This document shows positions 32,301 through 43,429 of a stretch of DNA of 64,000 nt, piece by piece (within the stretch, counting starts at the first letter, position 1; each line of letters starts with the position of its first letter). A model generated the notes under the pieces. That model saw only the letters and a list, made by a program, of their open reading frames with translations. It ran no database searches and was not told where the DNA came from. The stretch covers positions 9,503,544-9,567,543 of the forward strand of contig JARUPZ010000025.1 of assembly GCA_031213475.1 (NCBI GenBank). Direction: 5' to 3'. This DNA comes from Nereocystis luetkeana. Lineage: Eukaryota; Sar; Phaeophyceae; Laminariales; Laminariaceae. The translations under genes and the position numbers were made by a program.

Positions 32301-32623
32301 GAAACGGCGGTAGACGAAAGTAGGAAGGAGATGGCAGACAGGGTAGCAAGGCACCAAGTCGACTAGGAAGTAGAACATGACCATACTACTAGTGCTACCA
32401 ACTGGTGCAGCTGGTTCGAACGTGGTCTTCCCTTGTCTTCTCTCTTTGTTGTGTTTTGTTTTTTTTTCTTGCGCTGATTCTCCGTGATTTTCATTTTATT
32501 TGTTTCTCTTTTCTGATTGATAAGCCGTACTGAAGGAGCCGTGTGGCGTGGTTGGATGACGAACCTGCTCTGCTCGTTTCGTATTGTCTGACGCCAAGGG
32601 GTTGGGCATAGTTGACGAAGGCA
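29321..32623. other. Interior of inner LTR element, no recognised gene
   Basis: Minus-strand readings such as 30,271-30,011 (86 codons, MIIAPEYWGMREQ start) have protein-like composition but no family. At 30,590-30,790 there is a diverged copy of the repeat found at 33,049-33,240 and 59,466-59,668. A G-rich tract is at 32,203-32,300. Confidence 0.35.
31249..31530. repeat. Tandem duplication, ~141-bp unit
   Basis: ACATAGTATGCAAAAT starts both copies (31,249 and 31,390). The shared text includes GTTTTGCAAACATTCCCATCG and GACGGACTAA. The copies differ at about one base in ten. Confidence 0.85.
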
Positions 32624-34990
32624 GGGCGGAGACGGCAGTCTGGGTAGCAAGGTACCGGGCGGATTAGCAGGGAGAACCTGGCTATACTACTCGTACCACA
32701 AGCTGCTGCCGCCACCTGGAAGGTGCTTTGGGCTTTGGTCTGCCTGTTATTTCCCCTTTTTTATTTTTCCTTGTTACTTTTTTCCTTGGTTCTTTGTCTA
32801 ACTCTGTTTTCAAGCAGTGGTATATTTTTCTTATTATTTTTCTTCCTTTTTTTCCAGCTCGTTCTTTTTCAAGTGTTGGCCACCTCGCCTGCGGGGGGGG
32901 GGCACGACAGATTGTTTCTCCTAGATTTTGCTTTCATTTTTTTCTTTTTCTCTTTCGATTTGTCTACCCTGTTTTTGTTTTCTCTTTGATTGTTTCTTTT
33001 CGTTCCACTATTTCATAGATTGCGTATGTCGTGCCTGTCGTATCTAGTATGATGACATGGCTTTGCATTGCCCACTGCAGTGCATACTGCACACGTGGCA
33101 ACGTAGTATCTCTGTGGCGTAGCTTTGTGACCACATAACTTGTATCTCTTCTAGGATTGAAGAATCGGCACGGACACTGGTTGTGCTGGATGTCGACGGG
33201 TAGAAAGAACGGTTTAATGTGAAGAACACACACACATACGGTGTGTGTGGTACATCCTGATATATACGTCGCTTTTCAACGCGTTATCATGACTCGAGAA
33301 GATGGGAAGCGAGATGTACGAAATGGTACCAAAGGATTTTGCCATACGGCCTACCAGGTACCTGGTACAGTTTTACGGGAGTGTGTAGTAATATATATAG
33401 CCTATAAACGCCCTTTATTGATGTTGTCAAAATCATACATACTGCGAGCCACCCCCCCTGTATGCTTAAGTATCAAGAGCTCACCCTGTTCGGGGAATAA
33501 AAAACTAAAAAACTGCAGGTACAGAGTACAACCGTTAGTAGCAGTATGGTTCCCTGTCTTTTTTCCCCATGAAATGTAATATCGTTAATGTTCATATTCT
33601 TAGTCGTGTACGTACGGTAATGCAAGAGGTCGAATAATATACTGGTACCCTGGTATACCATCTTCTCATCTTTTTGAGCATCGTGTGAAACTGCGTACCT
33701 GGTAGTAGTGTTGTTGTTGTTGTTGTTGTTGTTCTCACATTAATAACTCTCTGACGAAGGAGTCCGTGGTCACACAAAGGTGCTGGAGCCATAGGAAGAT
33801 GCGAAAAACAAAAAAAAACGAAAATTCGGCTGCCTCAAAATACACGAGACGAAGAAAGCGCACACGAGCTAAAACCAATGTGCAAACTGAACTAGCACGG
33901 CCGCGGGTATATCCTCTCAACTATAGCATGGAAGAGTACCCCCGTTCCCACCACTAACCAACTCGTGGCTGCTGACTACAGCGGATGCTGTCTGAAGTGC
34001 TGCCTGCACCGTACGAAACGCACGGTAGTCGTGAATACGAAAGAGGAACACACCTGCCTGCTATCTGGAGTGCTGTCAGAGTGAAGACTCGCTGATATGC
34101 AGTGAAAAAGGGAGCAATCGAACCTTACTACCACACGAATATCAACGATCGCCATCTCTTCCTGGACTGTCTGACACAAAAAGGTGCAGCACAGCAGTTA
34201 TGATACCACGTCCCTGATAATTGCGTAGATTATTCCCCATGAAGGGTATACAACTCGTTAAACTACAAAGACCAGTGACGACGTTTATAACAAGTACCGG
34301 TAGATACTATTCTGCCTCGTGAAAAACAATACCAGGAAAAAACAAACTATGACTGCTTCTCTCGTGATGATAGAGTGCGCGCAGATCATGGGTCTCTGTG
34401 CACCGCCTTCCTGCCGCTCTTCATGGCCGCCTCATCGCCTTGTCCCAATCCACCCGCTCCTTTGCGCGTGCACTCGTTGCGATTCCCTTCCAGTCGATTC
34501 CCTTTCTCCGTCATCCTGAAAAACAAAACGCTCCTCGCACTTGCGGTTCTGATCTGGAAAATAAAAATTCTCGAGCAGGGGGAGGTCAATCCGTCTCTTC
34601 CCCGCACGTCGACGCTCAGTCTCCCTCCTCCCTCGTCGTCGAATCCAGCCTCCTACCGGCGCAATAGACTGTGCCGTAGTGTGGCCAGTGGTGGCGCCTG
34701 CCTCCGCGCACGGACACCCCGATTGAGCATTGCTGCTCTGCCGCAGCTGCCTGAAAAAGATGCGCGAATCTTTGGTCTCCGTGCCTGACGCACCACGTAC
34801 GACCCAACTCTACTGCCGCTTGAGCCTCGCGGTCACAGGCAGCAGCAAGAAGGTATCACTCCTTGAGGGTGAGTCCGGCCTTTCACCCGCCAGAAAGACC
34901 TACCCCACTCGCTATTAGGCTGATAGGGCATGCCTCGCAGCCTTCCTTGCCGAGGCAGCGAGGGGAACGGAAGGTACAGTGTATAGACTA
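32624..34990 (+). repeat. Segment shared (inverted) with 59,670-61,334
   Basis: The parts 32,624-33,048 and 33,707-34,990 match, as reverse complement and in order, the block inside the TIR element of the right arm. Landmarks: AGGGCGGAGACGG at the left, a (GTT)n run near 33,712, and a right end near GCAGCGAGGGGAACGGAA. The right-hand 130 bp is found once more at 40,365-40,490. Confidence 0.8.
33049..33706. repeat. Insertion of ~660 bp within the shared segment
   Basis: The sister block at 60.9 kb joins TCTAG directly to the (GTT)n run, while here 660 bp intervene. The first 190 bp match the repeat at 59,466-59,668 (reverse complement). A possible TAG flank is on both sides. No TIRs seen. Confidence 0.6.
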
Positions 34991-36053
34991 CTGATGGTAT
35001 TGTAGCCGGGGATACGGCTATCCTGTGTAATTTTCAAGTTGAGGCGCCTTTGTTCCAGGCAGCTACCAGGTATTACTCAGTGCTCGGGGCATGGTAGGTT
35101 ATCGGTTCCTACGTACAACTTCAAACTTAGAACCATCTACGGAAGGCGCTCCTCCCGCAACGATATTCAAAAGTACTCCCTGTTTCGATACCAGCAGCGA
35201 CGTATACTTCAACAACAGCAGTTACATGTGACGTGTGACCACGAAAATACTGCTGTCGCTCAGGTTGGGCTGATTATTAGAGTCGTACGCATACGTATTG
35301 CCATGGTAGTCTAAATGAATACAGCCGACCCCCCCCATTTTTTTGCTCGAGGAGTACCGCACAGCGAGAAAAAAACCGGCCGCACCAAAAAAACACAGAC
35401 GAGATGTGCGGGGCCGAAAACAAAAAAATCGAGAGTCACGCCTGAGGCGAAGAACGGTCGCAAACAAACGAGAGTTACACCTGAGGCGAAGGCCGGCCGC
35501 AAACAATCGCCAAGGCGTGCGCGGGAACGAAAACAAAATCGAGGATCAGGACGGAGAGATTCGTGGCCTTCTTTTCTTTTCTGGTTCTGCCTTATCGCGA
35601 GTCTGTGATGGTGGCTACCTGCCGTGACTACTGTTTCCTGATACGTTATGCATGGTCACTGCTATAAACAGCAGTAATGCTACCCGAATATATGTACTCT
35701 ATCGTAGTTTCTACGTGTATCCCTCGCCGCTGGTACCTATCAGACTCCATCATCCCGGACAGAACTCGGGGCTCGATACTTGGCCACCCATCAGATTCCA
35801 TCCAGGAGAAGCTCGGGCAAAGACACTGATCCCACCCAGGGAAAAACTCGGGCCCCGAGGCTTGGGCCTCATTCCGCCCAGGAAGACTCTCGGGCCCAGT
35901 TATTCGGGCCCTCGTTCCGCCCGGGAGAAAACTCGGGCCCAGGTGCTCGGGGCCAAACAAATTCCCTGGGTACCGATCTCTCGTGTCCCCCCCAGAGCTC
36001 ATGACCTTGCGCTCCAATCTCCCCCTCTCTCTGTCATCGGCCTGGGTTCATCA
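34991..36053. other. Inner LTR element leader region with short tandem repeats
   Basis: Around 35,320-35,520 GAGTYACRCCTGAGGCGAAG is repeated twice. At 35,750-35,960 a unit of about 55 bp with CCCAGGAAAACTCGGGCCC recurs about five times. This part lies next to the minus-strand 5' LTR, so it would be the leader. No gene seen. Confidence 0.5.
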
Positions 36054-36594
36054 TGTTACAGCTGCCTCCTCTTGTGTGCCGCTATCGGCTCGGTCTCACC
36101 TCGATAGCCAGCTGTTGTAGTTCGTTGAGAGAGTCCTTCTGGGGATTTCCTCCGTTCCTCGCTCCCGAATCCTTTCTGGCCACGGGGTGGCCAGACGCCA
36201 CGCGAGTTGAGTGTTGGTATTGCTCAGCAAGTGCGACGTGTGATTAACAGACAGGCACGTGATAGGCGATAATCATGCACGGTGTGTGAACAGGATATGG
36301 TTTGACTTGTTTCTTTCGTTCTTTGGTGGGGTTGACTAACCCCAGTTAGGGCCACAGAGCACCCGTATCGACCATTACAGCCGATACGGGGTTTCCATGA
36401 CTCAGACAATGGCCTCCCCCGCCGGGGACACTCCATTGTATACCTACATGGATATGACAGCGAGCCATCCTACGGCTTTATCGCTGCATTACATGATGCA
36501 CCCTCCGTGCATCACTGGTCAGGTCAGTCGACATACATCACAGAATACCCTGTCGCCCACCTGGGCGACTCCTGGAGCCCGTAGCGCTGCAACA
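36054..36594 (-). repeat. Inner element 5' LTR (541 bp)
   Basis: Matches the left LTR except for an extra 36 bp near 36,318-36,355, which contains TGGGGTTGACTAACCCCA, a perfect 7-bp-stem hairpin. Confidence 0.85.
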
Positions 36595-36598
36595 CTGC

Positions 36599-36803
36599 AC
36601 CACTCACATATAGACAGGCAGTATCATTAACATCAAAGCCTGGGCCGTATCATTAACATCATCAACTGCTCCCGGAGGAGCAGCTCCATCCCTCCATCCA
36701 CCAGGCATACTAAATAATGCCCCGATACATAATACGAAACCCCAAAGCATATGAAACCCCCATTATCCGCAGACCCGTATCAAGCTACCGCATACCACAA
36801 ACA
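36599..36803 (-). repeat. Outer element 3' LTR, proximal piece
   Basis: Matches the high-coordinate half of the LTR at 39,713-40,120 and ends CCGCATACCACAAACA. It is preceded by CTGC, the second copy of the inner element's target duplication. Confidence 0.85.
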
Positions 36804-38083
36804 GCCCCCCTACTCGGTGCTCGATACCATAGGTCTCGCATATCTTATCACCAATTGCCAGGTAAAACGGGAGCCCCAACTTCCATCCTTCATCGTTGCC
36901 AAGGTAAAACGGCAATCCCAAAATCCACCCTTCAGCATAGCCAATGTAAAACGGCAATCCCTATACCAAATCTCTTAATCTCGATTCCAGTCGAGACCTC
37001 CTAAAATATACCAAGACATGAACTATGAGAAGGGAAAACATCCAACAAACGTAAGTATGTGGGTAAAACCTTCAAACAAAATCAATAGCGCCGCCTTCAC
37101 ATAGATATCGTACCGCCCGATTGCATCGGCCGCCCTGTTTTGCACTGTCGAAGGGCAGAACAAGTCGTGTTACCGAGTACAGCTACTAAGACACTCGAAC
37201 TGAACTCCACTATCTGTGATAGAAAGGCTTCGTCGTGTTACCGAGTACAGCTAACATGCCCCCCCTGCTCGGTAGACGACAAAGCACTCATCTTGAATAT
37301 GTTGCGATGTCATTACGACTCCAAAATACCTCAACCATAAAATTAAAAGAAACGAACTCACGTCCAAACACCCCACAACCCCACCTCTCAACCTCCGTTT
37401 CCTGCTCCCTACAATACGGATGCGACACTTGTCTTCCGCCGCGGCTCCATGTTGCCGCGACATAGACTACATCTCGCAAAGCCGCAGGGTGCCGCGGGCA
37501 GTATCGGGTGGGCCAGCGTCAGAAATCAAGCCAGTTCGTGCCAGAAACCGAGGTTACTCGTTAGATTACGAGTCACATCATTATGCACTATGTCTACGAG
37601 TAGAATCATGCCATTAAACCCCCGTCCATGATTTCACTCAAAACAATGGTGGCAAGACAACGTCAGTACCGATTTCTATTCATAGTTGGTCTTCCTTATA
37701 TTCAAGTGGGTAATTGGCAACGCAGGTACGTCCGTTTTGCCATTACAACTCGCGGCCTGGGTAGACACAGCAGTATGGAATCAGGTAGCAGACCTGGTAC
37801 GGTTCCCTCATACCCTCTGGTTTATATACGGGTATGTAGACAGCAGCTGCGGTGGAAATGCTTCTGTCATAAACGACATGCCAGGTACCAGGTACACCAC
37901 ACCTTCCGCAATATTGCACACTTCATTTGAGAATATACCAGGCAAACATAAAGAAAACACAGAAAAGGACAAACAAAAAAGATCCAGTCCACCAAACCTA
38001 AAGTGGGCGACACTGGAAAAGTACTACATGCCTGTTTCCCAGGGTCGAACGGGAAATCTCGCTTGCCGCTGCTGCTGTCGCTG
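36804..38083. other. Outer LTR element 3' interior, non-coding
   Basis: A short tandem unit (CCAAGGTAAAACGGCAATCC) occurs three times at 36,855-36,962. GTGTTACCGAGTACAGCTA is repeated near 37,168 and 37,234. No gene recognised. Confidence 0.45.
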
Positions 38084-39247
38084 CTAGTCCCCGCCCCCTC
38101 GTAATCCCCGTCTCCCCATCCGCCACGATACCCCCCCCAAACCGAGCCAGATCCGTATTCCCAGCCACTCGGTGCCAGCCTCGCCCATATGAGTTTCCCC
38201 CGGTCGAAGGGGTATGTTGACCCCCCCCTTCAGACCGGAGTTGCGCACCTCGGACACAGCAACACGAAGCTCCACCACCTCAGGCTCAGCATAACCAAGG
38301 CCCACCACCTCGGACACAGTAATACCAAGCTTCACGACCTCAGGCTCAGCATAACCAAGGCCCACCACCTCGGACACAGTAACACCAAGCTTCACGACCT
38401 CAGGCTCAGCATCACCGAGCTCCAGCACTTCGGACACAGCAACACCAAGCTCCACCTCGGACACAGCAAGACCAAGCTCCAGCACTTCGGGCACAGCCAC
38501 ACCAAGCTTCACGACCTCAGACTCAGCATAACCAAGGTCCAGCACTTCGGACACAGCAACACCAAGCTTCACGACCTCAGGCTCAGCATCACCGAGCTCC
38601 AGCACTTCGGACACAGCAACACCAAGCTCCACCTCGGACACAGCAAGACCAAGCTCCAGCACTTCGGGCACAGCCACACCGAGCTTCACGACCTCAGACT
38701 CAGCATAACCAAGGTCCAGACCTTCGGACACAGCAACACCAAGCTCCACCTCGGACACAGCAAGACCAAGCTCCACCACCTCGGACACGGCAACACCAAG
38801 ATCCACCACCTCAGGGTATTCCTGCTGCAGCACAGACGTTACACGCGGCTCTTCAGCATCACAGAGCTCGTTCGGTGGAGGCTCGCGTCGGCAACTCCAC
38901 ACCACATCGGTTGAGTAGCTCGTTCGTCGCTGTCGGCTCCACCCGTGGCTGCTGGGGCGCCGGCGTTCCAGCGTGCGGCGTACTGTAGTAGTTCGGCGCG
39001 TAGACGACAGCAGGCTGGGCAGGGATACACTGCTTGGTCATGTGACCATGAAATATGAAGTCGTCGCACACACTGTTGGGTGCACGGCAAATCATATCCC
39101 TATGCCCTCGGGCGCCACACCGTGCGCACATGTAGGATCCGTACATCGACGCTGCTGCAGGCGGAGTGGATTCAGACTGATACCACACGCGATCGGTGTT
39201 TCCAGCCGCCCGAGTGCACCACTCCGAAGCAGCATGTGGCTGCCGCC

Positions 39248-39281
<34 letters not shown>

Positions 39282-39668
39282 ATAACTCTGGCCTCCACCC
39301 CAGCGTTGCTGCTGTTGAGGCTGAGGCTGTTGCTGCCCTCGGCCTCCATACTGCCGCCGATGATGCTGCTGCTGATAACTCTGGCCTCCACCCCAGCGTT
39401 GCTGCTATTGCCCACCAAGGTGCTGCTGCTGAGGCCGAGGCTGTTGCTGCCCTCGGCCTCCATACTGCCGCTGATGGTGTTGCTGCTGATAACTCTGGCC
39501 TCCACCCCAGCATTGCTGCTGTTGTCCACCGAAGTCATACTGCTGGTGCTGCAACCGCGCGTCACCTCCATACCGTCGTTCCTGCTGCGCCTCCATACCA
39601 AGCAGCTCCTCAATTTGCGCCATACCACCACAGACGCCCTTCCACCAGTAAGTGCTCTCCTCTAACAC
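38084..39668 (-). pseudogene. gag: Gag-like protein of the outer LTR element (zinc knuckles, decapeptide repeats)
   Basis: Read on the minus strand just inside the 5' LTR. The first part is Gln/Gly-rich with repeats of GGGQSYQQQHH and GGRGQQQP type. It is stopped by a TAG at 39,407-39,405, where the sister repeats have CAG, a probable Gln-to-stop change. In the same frame beyond this comes CARCGARGHRDMIC, a complete CX2CX4HX4C zinc knuckle, then CDDF-IFHG-H-MTKQ-C, a second knuckle in which the second Cys is Phe. After a frame change near 38,880 the reading continues into a long decapeptide array. Zinc knuckles bind RNA in retroelement Gag proteins. No protease, RT or integrase follows. Confidence 0.6.
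38250..38830 (-). repeat. 30-bp-based tandem repeat encoding EVxxLGxAVS decapeptides
   Basis: About 18 units of ten codons (EVLELGLAVS, EVVKLGVAVP, EVLELGDAEP and similar) occur on the minus strand, organised in a higher-order set. One 7-unit block is repeated almost exactly (compare 38,409-38,560 with 38,589-38,740). The multiple-of-three period keeps the frame open. Confidence 0.85.
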
Positions 39669-39712
39669 AGTATAACCCTTCAGCGTCCTCCGGGCCCGGA
39701 GTCACGATATCG

Positions 39713-40120
39713 TGTTTGATCACAGGAGCTGTCGGACGCGTGCACGTGATACACGCGTGGTCTACACCATGATCGTAGAGGAAGAGCAAACAAAAATACT
39801 AGTTACAATAAGCCAAACACAACACACACCAGGTGGATCAATACCTTTCTGTCAGAGACCCCACCACATAAACCACACACAGGAGGTAAGCCGCACCAAG
39901 ATTGTCACCGGCTGCACCACTCACATATAGACAGGCAGTATCATTAACATCAAAGCCTGGGCCGTATCATTAACATCATGGACTGCTCTCCGAGGAGCAG
40001 CTCCATCCCTCCACCCACGGGGCATACTAAATAATGCCCCGATACATAATACGAAACCCCACAACATATGAAACCCCCAATATCCGCAGACCCGTATCAA
40101 GCTACCGCATACCACAAACA
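39713..40120 (-). repeat. Outer element 5' LTR (408 bp)
   Basis: An uninterrupted copy, TGTTTG...CAAACA, with flanking TGCTC at 40,121. It preserves the pre-insertion sequence of the site later hit by the inner element. Confidence 0.85.
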
Positions 40121-40125
40121 TGCTC

Positions 40126-40914
40126 GATTGCTATTGCTAAACAGAAACGATCATCTGTCTTCTGTGGCCCGTCTGCATCGTATCTCAGGTGTGTGCATGA
40201 ACAACATCGTTTCTACAAGAAATACTTGTACTGGTATATATCAAGAGCAGGAGAATTCATCATTGCGAGGTTGCGATACTCACCACACACATGCTACGTC
40301 AGGACTGCAGGCCGTCAACTAAGAAGATGAACGACGAGATTGGGACGGACATCTGATGGCCTACGTACTCCTTGAGGGTGAGTCCGGCCTTACACCCGCC
40401 AGAAAGACCTACCCCACTCGCTTTTAGTCTGATAGGGCATGCCTCGCAGCATTCCTTGCCGAGGCAGCGAGGGGAACGGAACGTATATACATCACGATGG
40501 CCCGACCGCCACATAACCTTGCAAATAACGGGAAAGTATTGTTACAGCAGTAATATACCAGGTACCAGGTACCTCACAAACAATGTGATTTCTGCGTCGG
40601 GAACACGAGAGTTCGATACGAACACATTTATTGTACTGCTGCTGTGTACCTGTGTACTCATTTTATTCAGGTACGTATCAAAAATAGATACCGTAGATAC
40701 ATACATCACATATGTCTGAACCACAAATTTCTTGCTGAAAGTGGTACAAAATGTAGGTACACCTCTGAAACACATCACCTCTTGCTTGAAATTCCTCAAA
40801 TACGGTATACAAGCACAACGGTTTTCAAATTGACACAAACAGGAAGACGATAGTAGTCCTTGTCGTCTATCTAATGACTTTGTTACGCATACTGTAGTAC
40901 GAACAATATGGTTT
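40126..40914. other. Spacer between LTR elements, no gene
   Basis: Contains the 130-bp repeat at 40,365-40,490 shared with 34,860-34,990, and a TACCAGGTACCAGGTACC stretch at 40,556. The last five bases before the copia LTR are its target duplication GGTTT. Confidence 0.5.
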
Positions 40915-41286
40915 TGTTGGTCATAACCGTTCGTCATAAGTCGCACACATGTCTGATGTGTCTGATCGTGGATACGTGTGATTTGTATAAGTGGATATTC
41001 CACCAGGCTGCTGTGTCTAATCGTGCGGATACGTGTGATTTGTGTAACTGGAAAAAAGCGGCGGGATTTATGATTTCCCGAATGGGTTTTAGTATAAACA
41101 TCATCTGGATACCTTTTTATGGGATCCTGGGACGAAGGGATAGCCCCCCCTTCGTTCACTTCATCTTTGGTGGTTTCTAATATACACCTGGTTCAACATC
41201 TTCTCTCTGGCCTCATGGCAAACTCCCGGATGGTCACCCACTGCCCCTCCTAACCGAGGCAACCCATTAGACGAGGTGATCGATTA
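40915..41286 (+). repeat. Copia 5' LTR
   Basis: Starts TGTTGGTCATAACCG and ends GTGATCGATTA. Matches 48,135-48,506 base for base in length with few differences. The following TGCTAGCACAATTG is where a primer site is expected, but it does not begin with the usual TGG. Confidence 0.95.
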
Positions 41287-41334
41287 TGCTAGCACAATTG
41301 ATACATCAAAGATAACTCGTGTAAGGGTTGCAAG

Positions 41335-43227
41335 ATGGACCCGTCGATCATCGCGGACCTCCCCGAGGAAACTCGGAATGCGATTGAAGCGAATTTCGCT
41401 AGATACGTCGCAGGGCTGATCAAAGCCCAGGAAGAGGACCGTGCAGCCAACCGCGAGGAACAAGCAAGAAGAGACAAAGAACGAGAGCAAGCCCAGGAGA
41501 ACAAGCCTAGGAGCAGCACCGTCCAGTCCACAGAGCAATTCCCGCAGGACTACGCTCGAGCTCAGCAGCAGGGATGGGCTGCAGGCCCCCCGTCGGGCAC
41601 GTTTCGAATTAGCAGCAACAGTAGTCCTAAAGTGTTTGATGGTAGTTTCAAGAACGGGGAGGAAATACAGCAGAGAGTTATGGTGTTTGAGGGTCAAATG
41701 ATAGCACGTTTTGGGGAGGAGGGTTGCCCAGAGGCAGTAAGCACGGATGTTCCAATTAAAATAGGATTGAAGGGGGCCAACAGTGAGGCCCTCAAGAGAG
41801 AGTTTGGGGCGGAGGCGGTAGCCAGGGCACGCGTAGCATGGAGGATACTGATCAACCAGATTACATACTTGCCCATACTGTACCTGATTTTGGCAGCCGG
41901 TAGCCCAAGTGAGGGATGGAAAATCTTCACGAATTTTTATGCTCCTCAATCTACTGCCGAGGAGGTCAGGCTGACTCAAGCGTGGTACAGCCTGAGAATG
42001 AAGGAGAACGAACCCCCCAACGACTACTTTGCGAGAGGTAGTGTCGTTAGAAGCCGGCTTGCTTTTCATGGGGTAGTATTCTCTAATGTAGATGCTAACC
42101 AACATTTTGCCCGTAACCTTTCACCCGCCTTCGGAGTGCAAAAGAGCATTTTGCTTACGAACGCAGAGTTGACTTGCAAAGTCCTTGAAGATGTGGTGCT
42201 CAGCGCTCATGGCGAGATGGAGATGGCGAGGGAGGAGGAGAAGAGGACTGGGACGGGACACGCCCTCGTTCTGGCCGGGGCAACGGGGGTGTTCAACATG
42301 GCGGGAGAGGAGGACGCGGCGGACGAGGCAGGAGCAGGAGAACGACAATAGGGGCGGACAGCAGCAGCAAAACCAACAGCAGCAGCAACATCAGCAACAT
42401 CAGCCTCAGCAGCAGCAACAGCTGCAGCAGCAACACCAGCAACAGCAGCACGTCAGCGGTCGCGGTGGTGGCGGTGGGAGCGGAGCACCACAGCCGTGGG
42501 GCCCTGGAGGAAGAGGGCCCGGCGGCAGGGGAGGCAGAGGAAGGTAGGTGGGCGGTCGCGGGCAAGCGATCGGGGGTAGGGGGAGAGGCTTGCCATCATA
42601 CCCCCCCCCCCCCGGCGGCTACGACTACTCCCGATACCCACCGAACCTTCCCCGCCCGTTTGATAATCAGCCGCCGGTGCAAGGGGCGGACCCTCGCAAA
42701 CGATGCCAGAACTGCAACGAGTTGGGGCACGTGCATCAGTATTGCGCGTGGCGAGTGGACCCTAAAGGCACCCTCACCCCCCCGGACCCGCGCCACCTGT
42801 CCCCGGGCGTACCGCCCCCGGCGAGGCCCCCCACGTCTCGTCTGCAACACCTAGCCGGCAGCAACCGTGGTCACACTCGTACGGCCAAGCAAACGTTGCC
42901 ACCGTCGCCGCCGCCTCCGCTGCCGCCGCCTCCGTTGCCGCCGCCGCCGCCGCCGCCTATGGTGACGCCTATGGTGACGCCCATGGTACTGGCACTACCG
43001 CTGCCGCCGCCGACGGCAGTTACTACTACGACGACGACTACGGGGACTACTACTACTACGAGGAAGAGCAGCAGCAGTACCAGCCATCTCCGCAGCAGTA
43101 TCAGCCACCACCTTCGCAGCAGTACCAGGCACCGACACCACCGCCGGCGCCGCACCAGCAGCAGATCGCGCCCTATACCTACGAACAACATCAGCCGCCG
43201 CCGCCGCCGTCCCACCAAAATAATTAA
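41335..43227 (+). pseudogene. gag: Copia Gag
   Basis: ATG at 41,335 in context CAAGATGG. The first 330 residues are open: an acidic, helical start with an Arg/Glu-rich coiled segment, then a capsid-like region containing WKIFTNFYAPQSTAEEVRL, LRMKENEPPNDYF and FARNLSPAFG, typical of the copia Gag (UBN2-like) fold. The frame changes near 42,330 into a Gln-rich and Gly-rich part, with a TAG at 42,545-42,547. It then carries the zinc knuckle CQNCNELGHVHQYC (about 42,708-42,749), and a further frame change leads to the Tyr/Gln/Pro-rich end stopping at TAA 43,225. The breaks lie in CAG- and CCG-type runs, where slippage is common. Confidence 0.85.
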
Positions 43228-43429
43228 CCCCCCCGGCCATGCCTCGTCCTCTTCCTCTTCGCCTTCTCCTGGAGCATCTTCATCTCCCCAGAGAGCTCTG
43301 CATCTACTCATGGCACGTTCAGTGCCACAAGGCGAGTTGGATTCTAGTTTAGATGGGGTAGGAGCTGGGTTGGGGCTTGCTAGTCAGTCTCCCAGTGAGA
43401 CAGTCGGGGGACGTGGGTAGGAGGCCCAG

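Larger units (their letters stand above)
27127..36594 (-). mobile_element. Non-autonomous LTR retrotransposon (inner, 9.5 kb)
   Basis: The two LTRs (27,127-27,631 and 36,054-36,594) begin TGTTACAGC and end GCTGCAACA on the + strand. The target duplication is CTGC (27,123-27,126 and 36,595-36,598), and the empty site GGCTGCACCAC survives in the sister LTR at about 39,909. A run of seven C right after the left LTR reads as a polypurine tract on the minus strand, so transcription is leftward. The 8.4-kb interior holds minisatellites and repeat fragments but no RT or integrase, the layout of a large non-autonomous derivative. Confidence 0.85.
26925..40120 (-). mobile_element. Non-autonomous LTR retrotransposon (outer), interrupted by a second LTR element
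   Basis: The 5' LTR on the minus strand is 39,713-40,120 (408 bp, TGTTTG...CAAACA). The 3' LTR is in two pieces, 36,599-36,803 and 26,925-27,126, split by the insertion at 27,127-36,594. The host duplication TGCTC is present on both sides (26,920-26,924 and 40,121-40,125). A purine tract AGTAGGGGGGC on the minus strand abuts the 3' LTR at 36,804. Without the insertion the element would be about 3.7 kb, with only a Gag-like coding region inside, so it needs Pol from elsewhere. Confidence 0.85.

Noticed and set aside
38189..38914. Plus-strand reading with HLGHSNTKLH repeats (241 codons)
   Set aside because: The minus-strand frame continues a Gag-like protein with zinc knuckles, so the plus-strand reading is its shadow.
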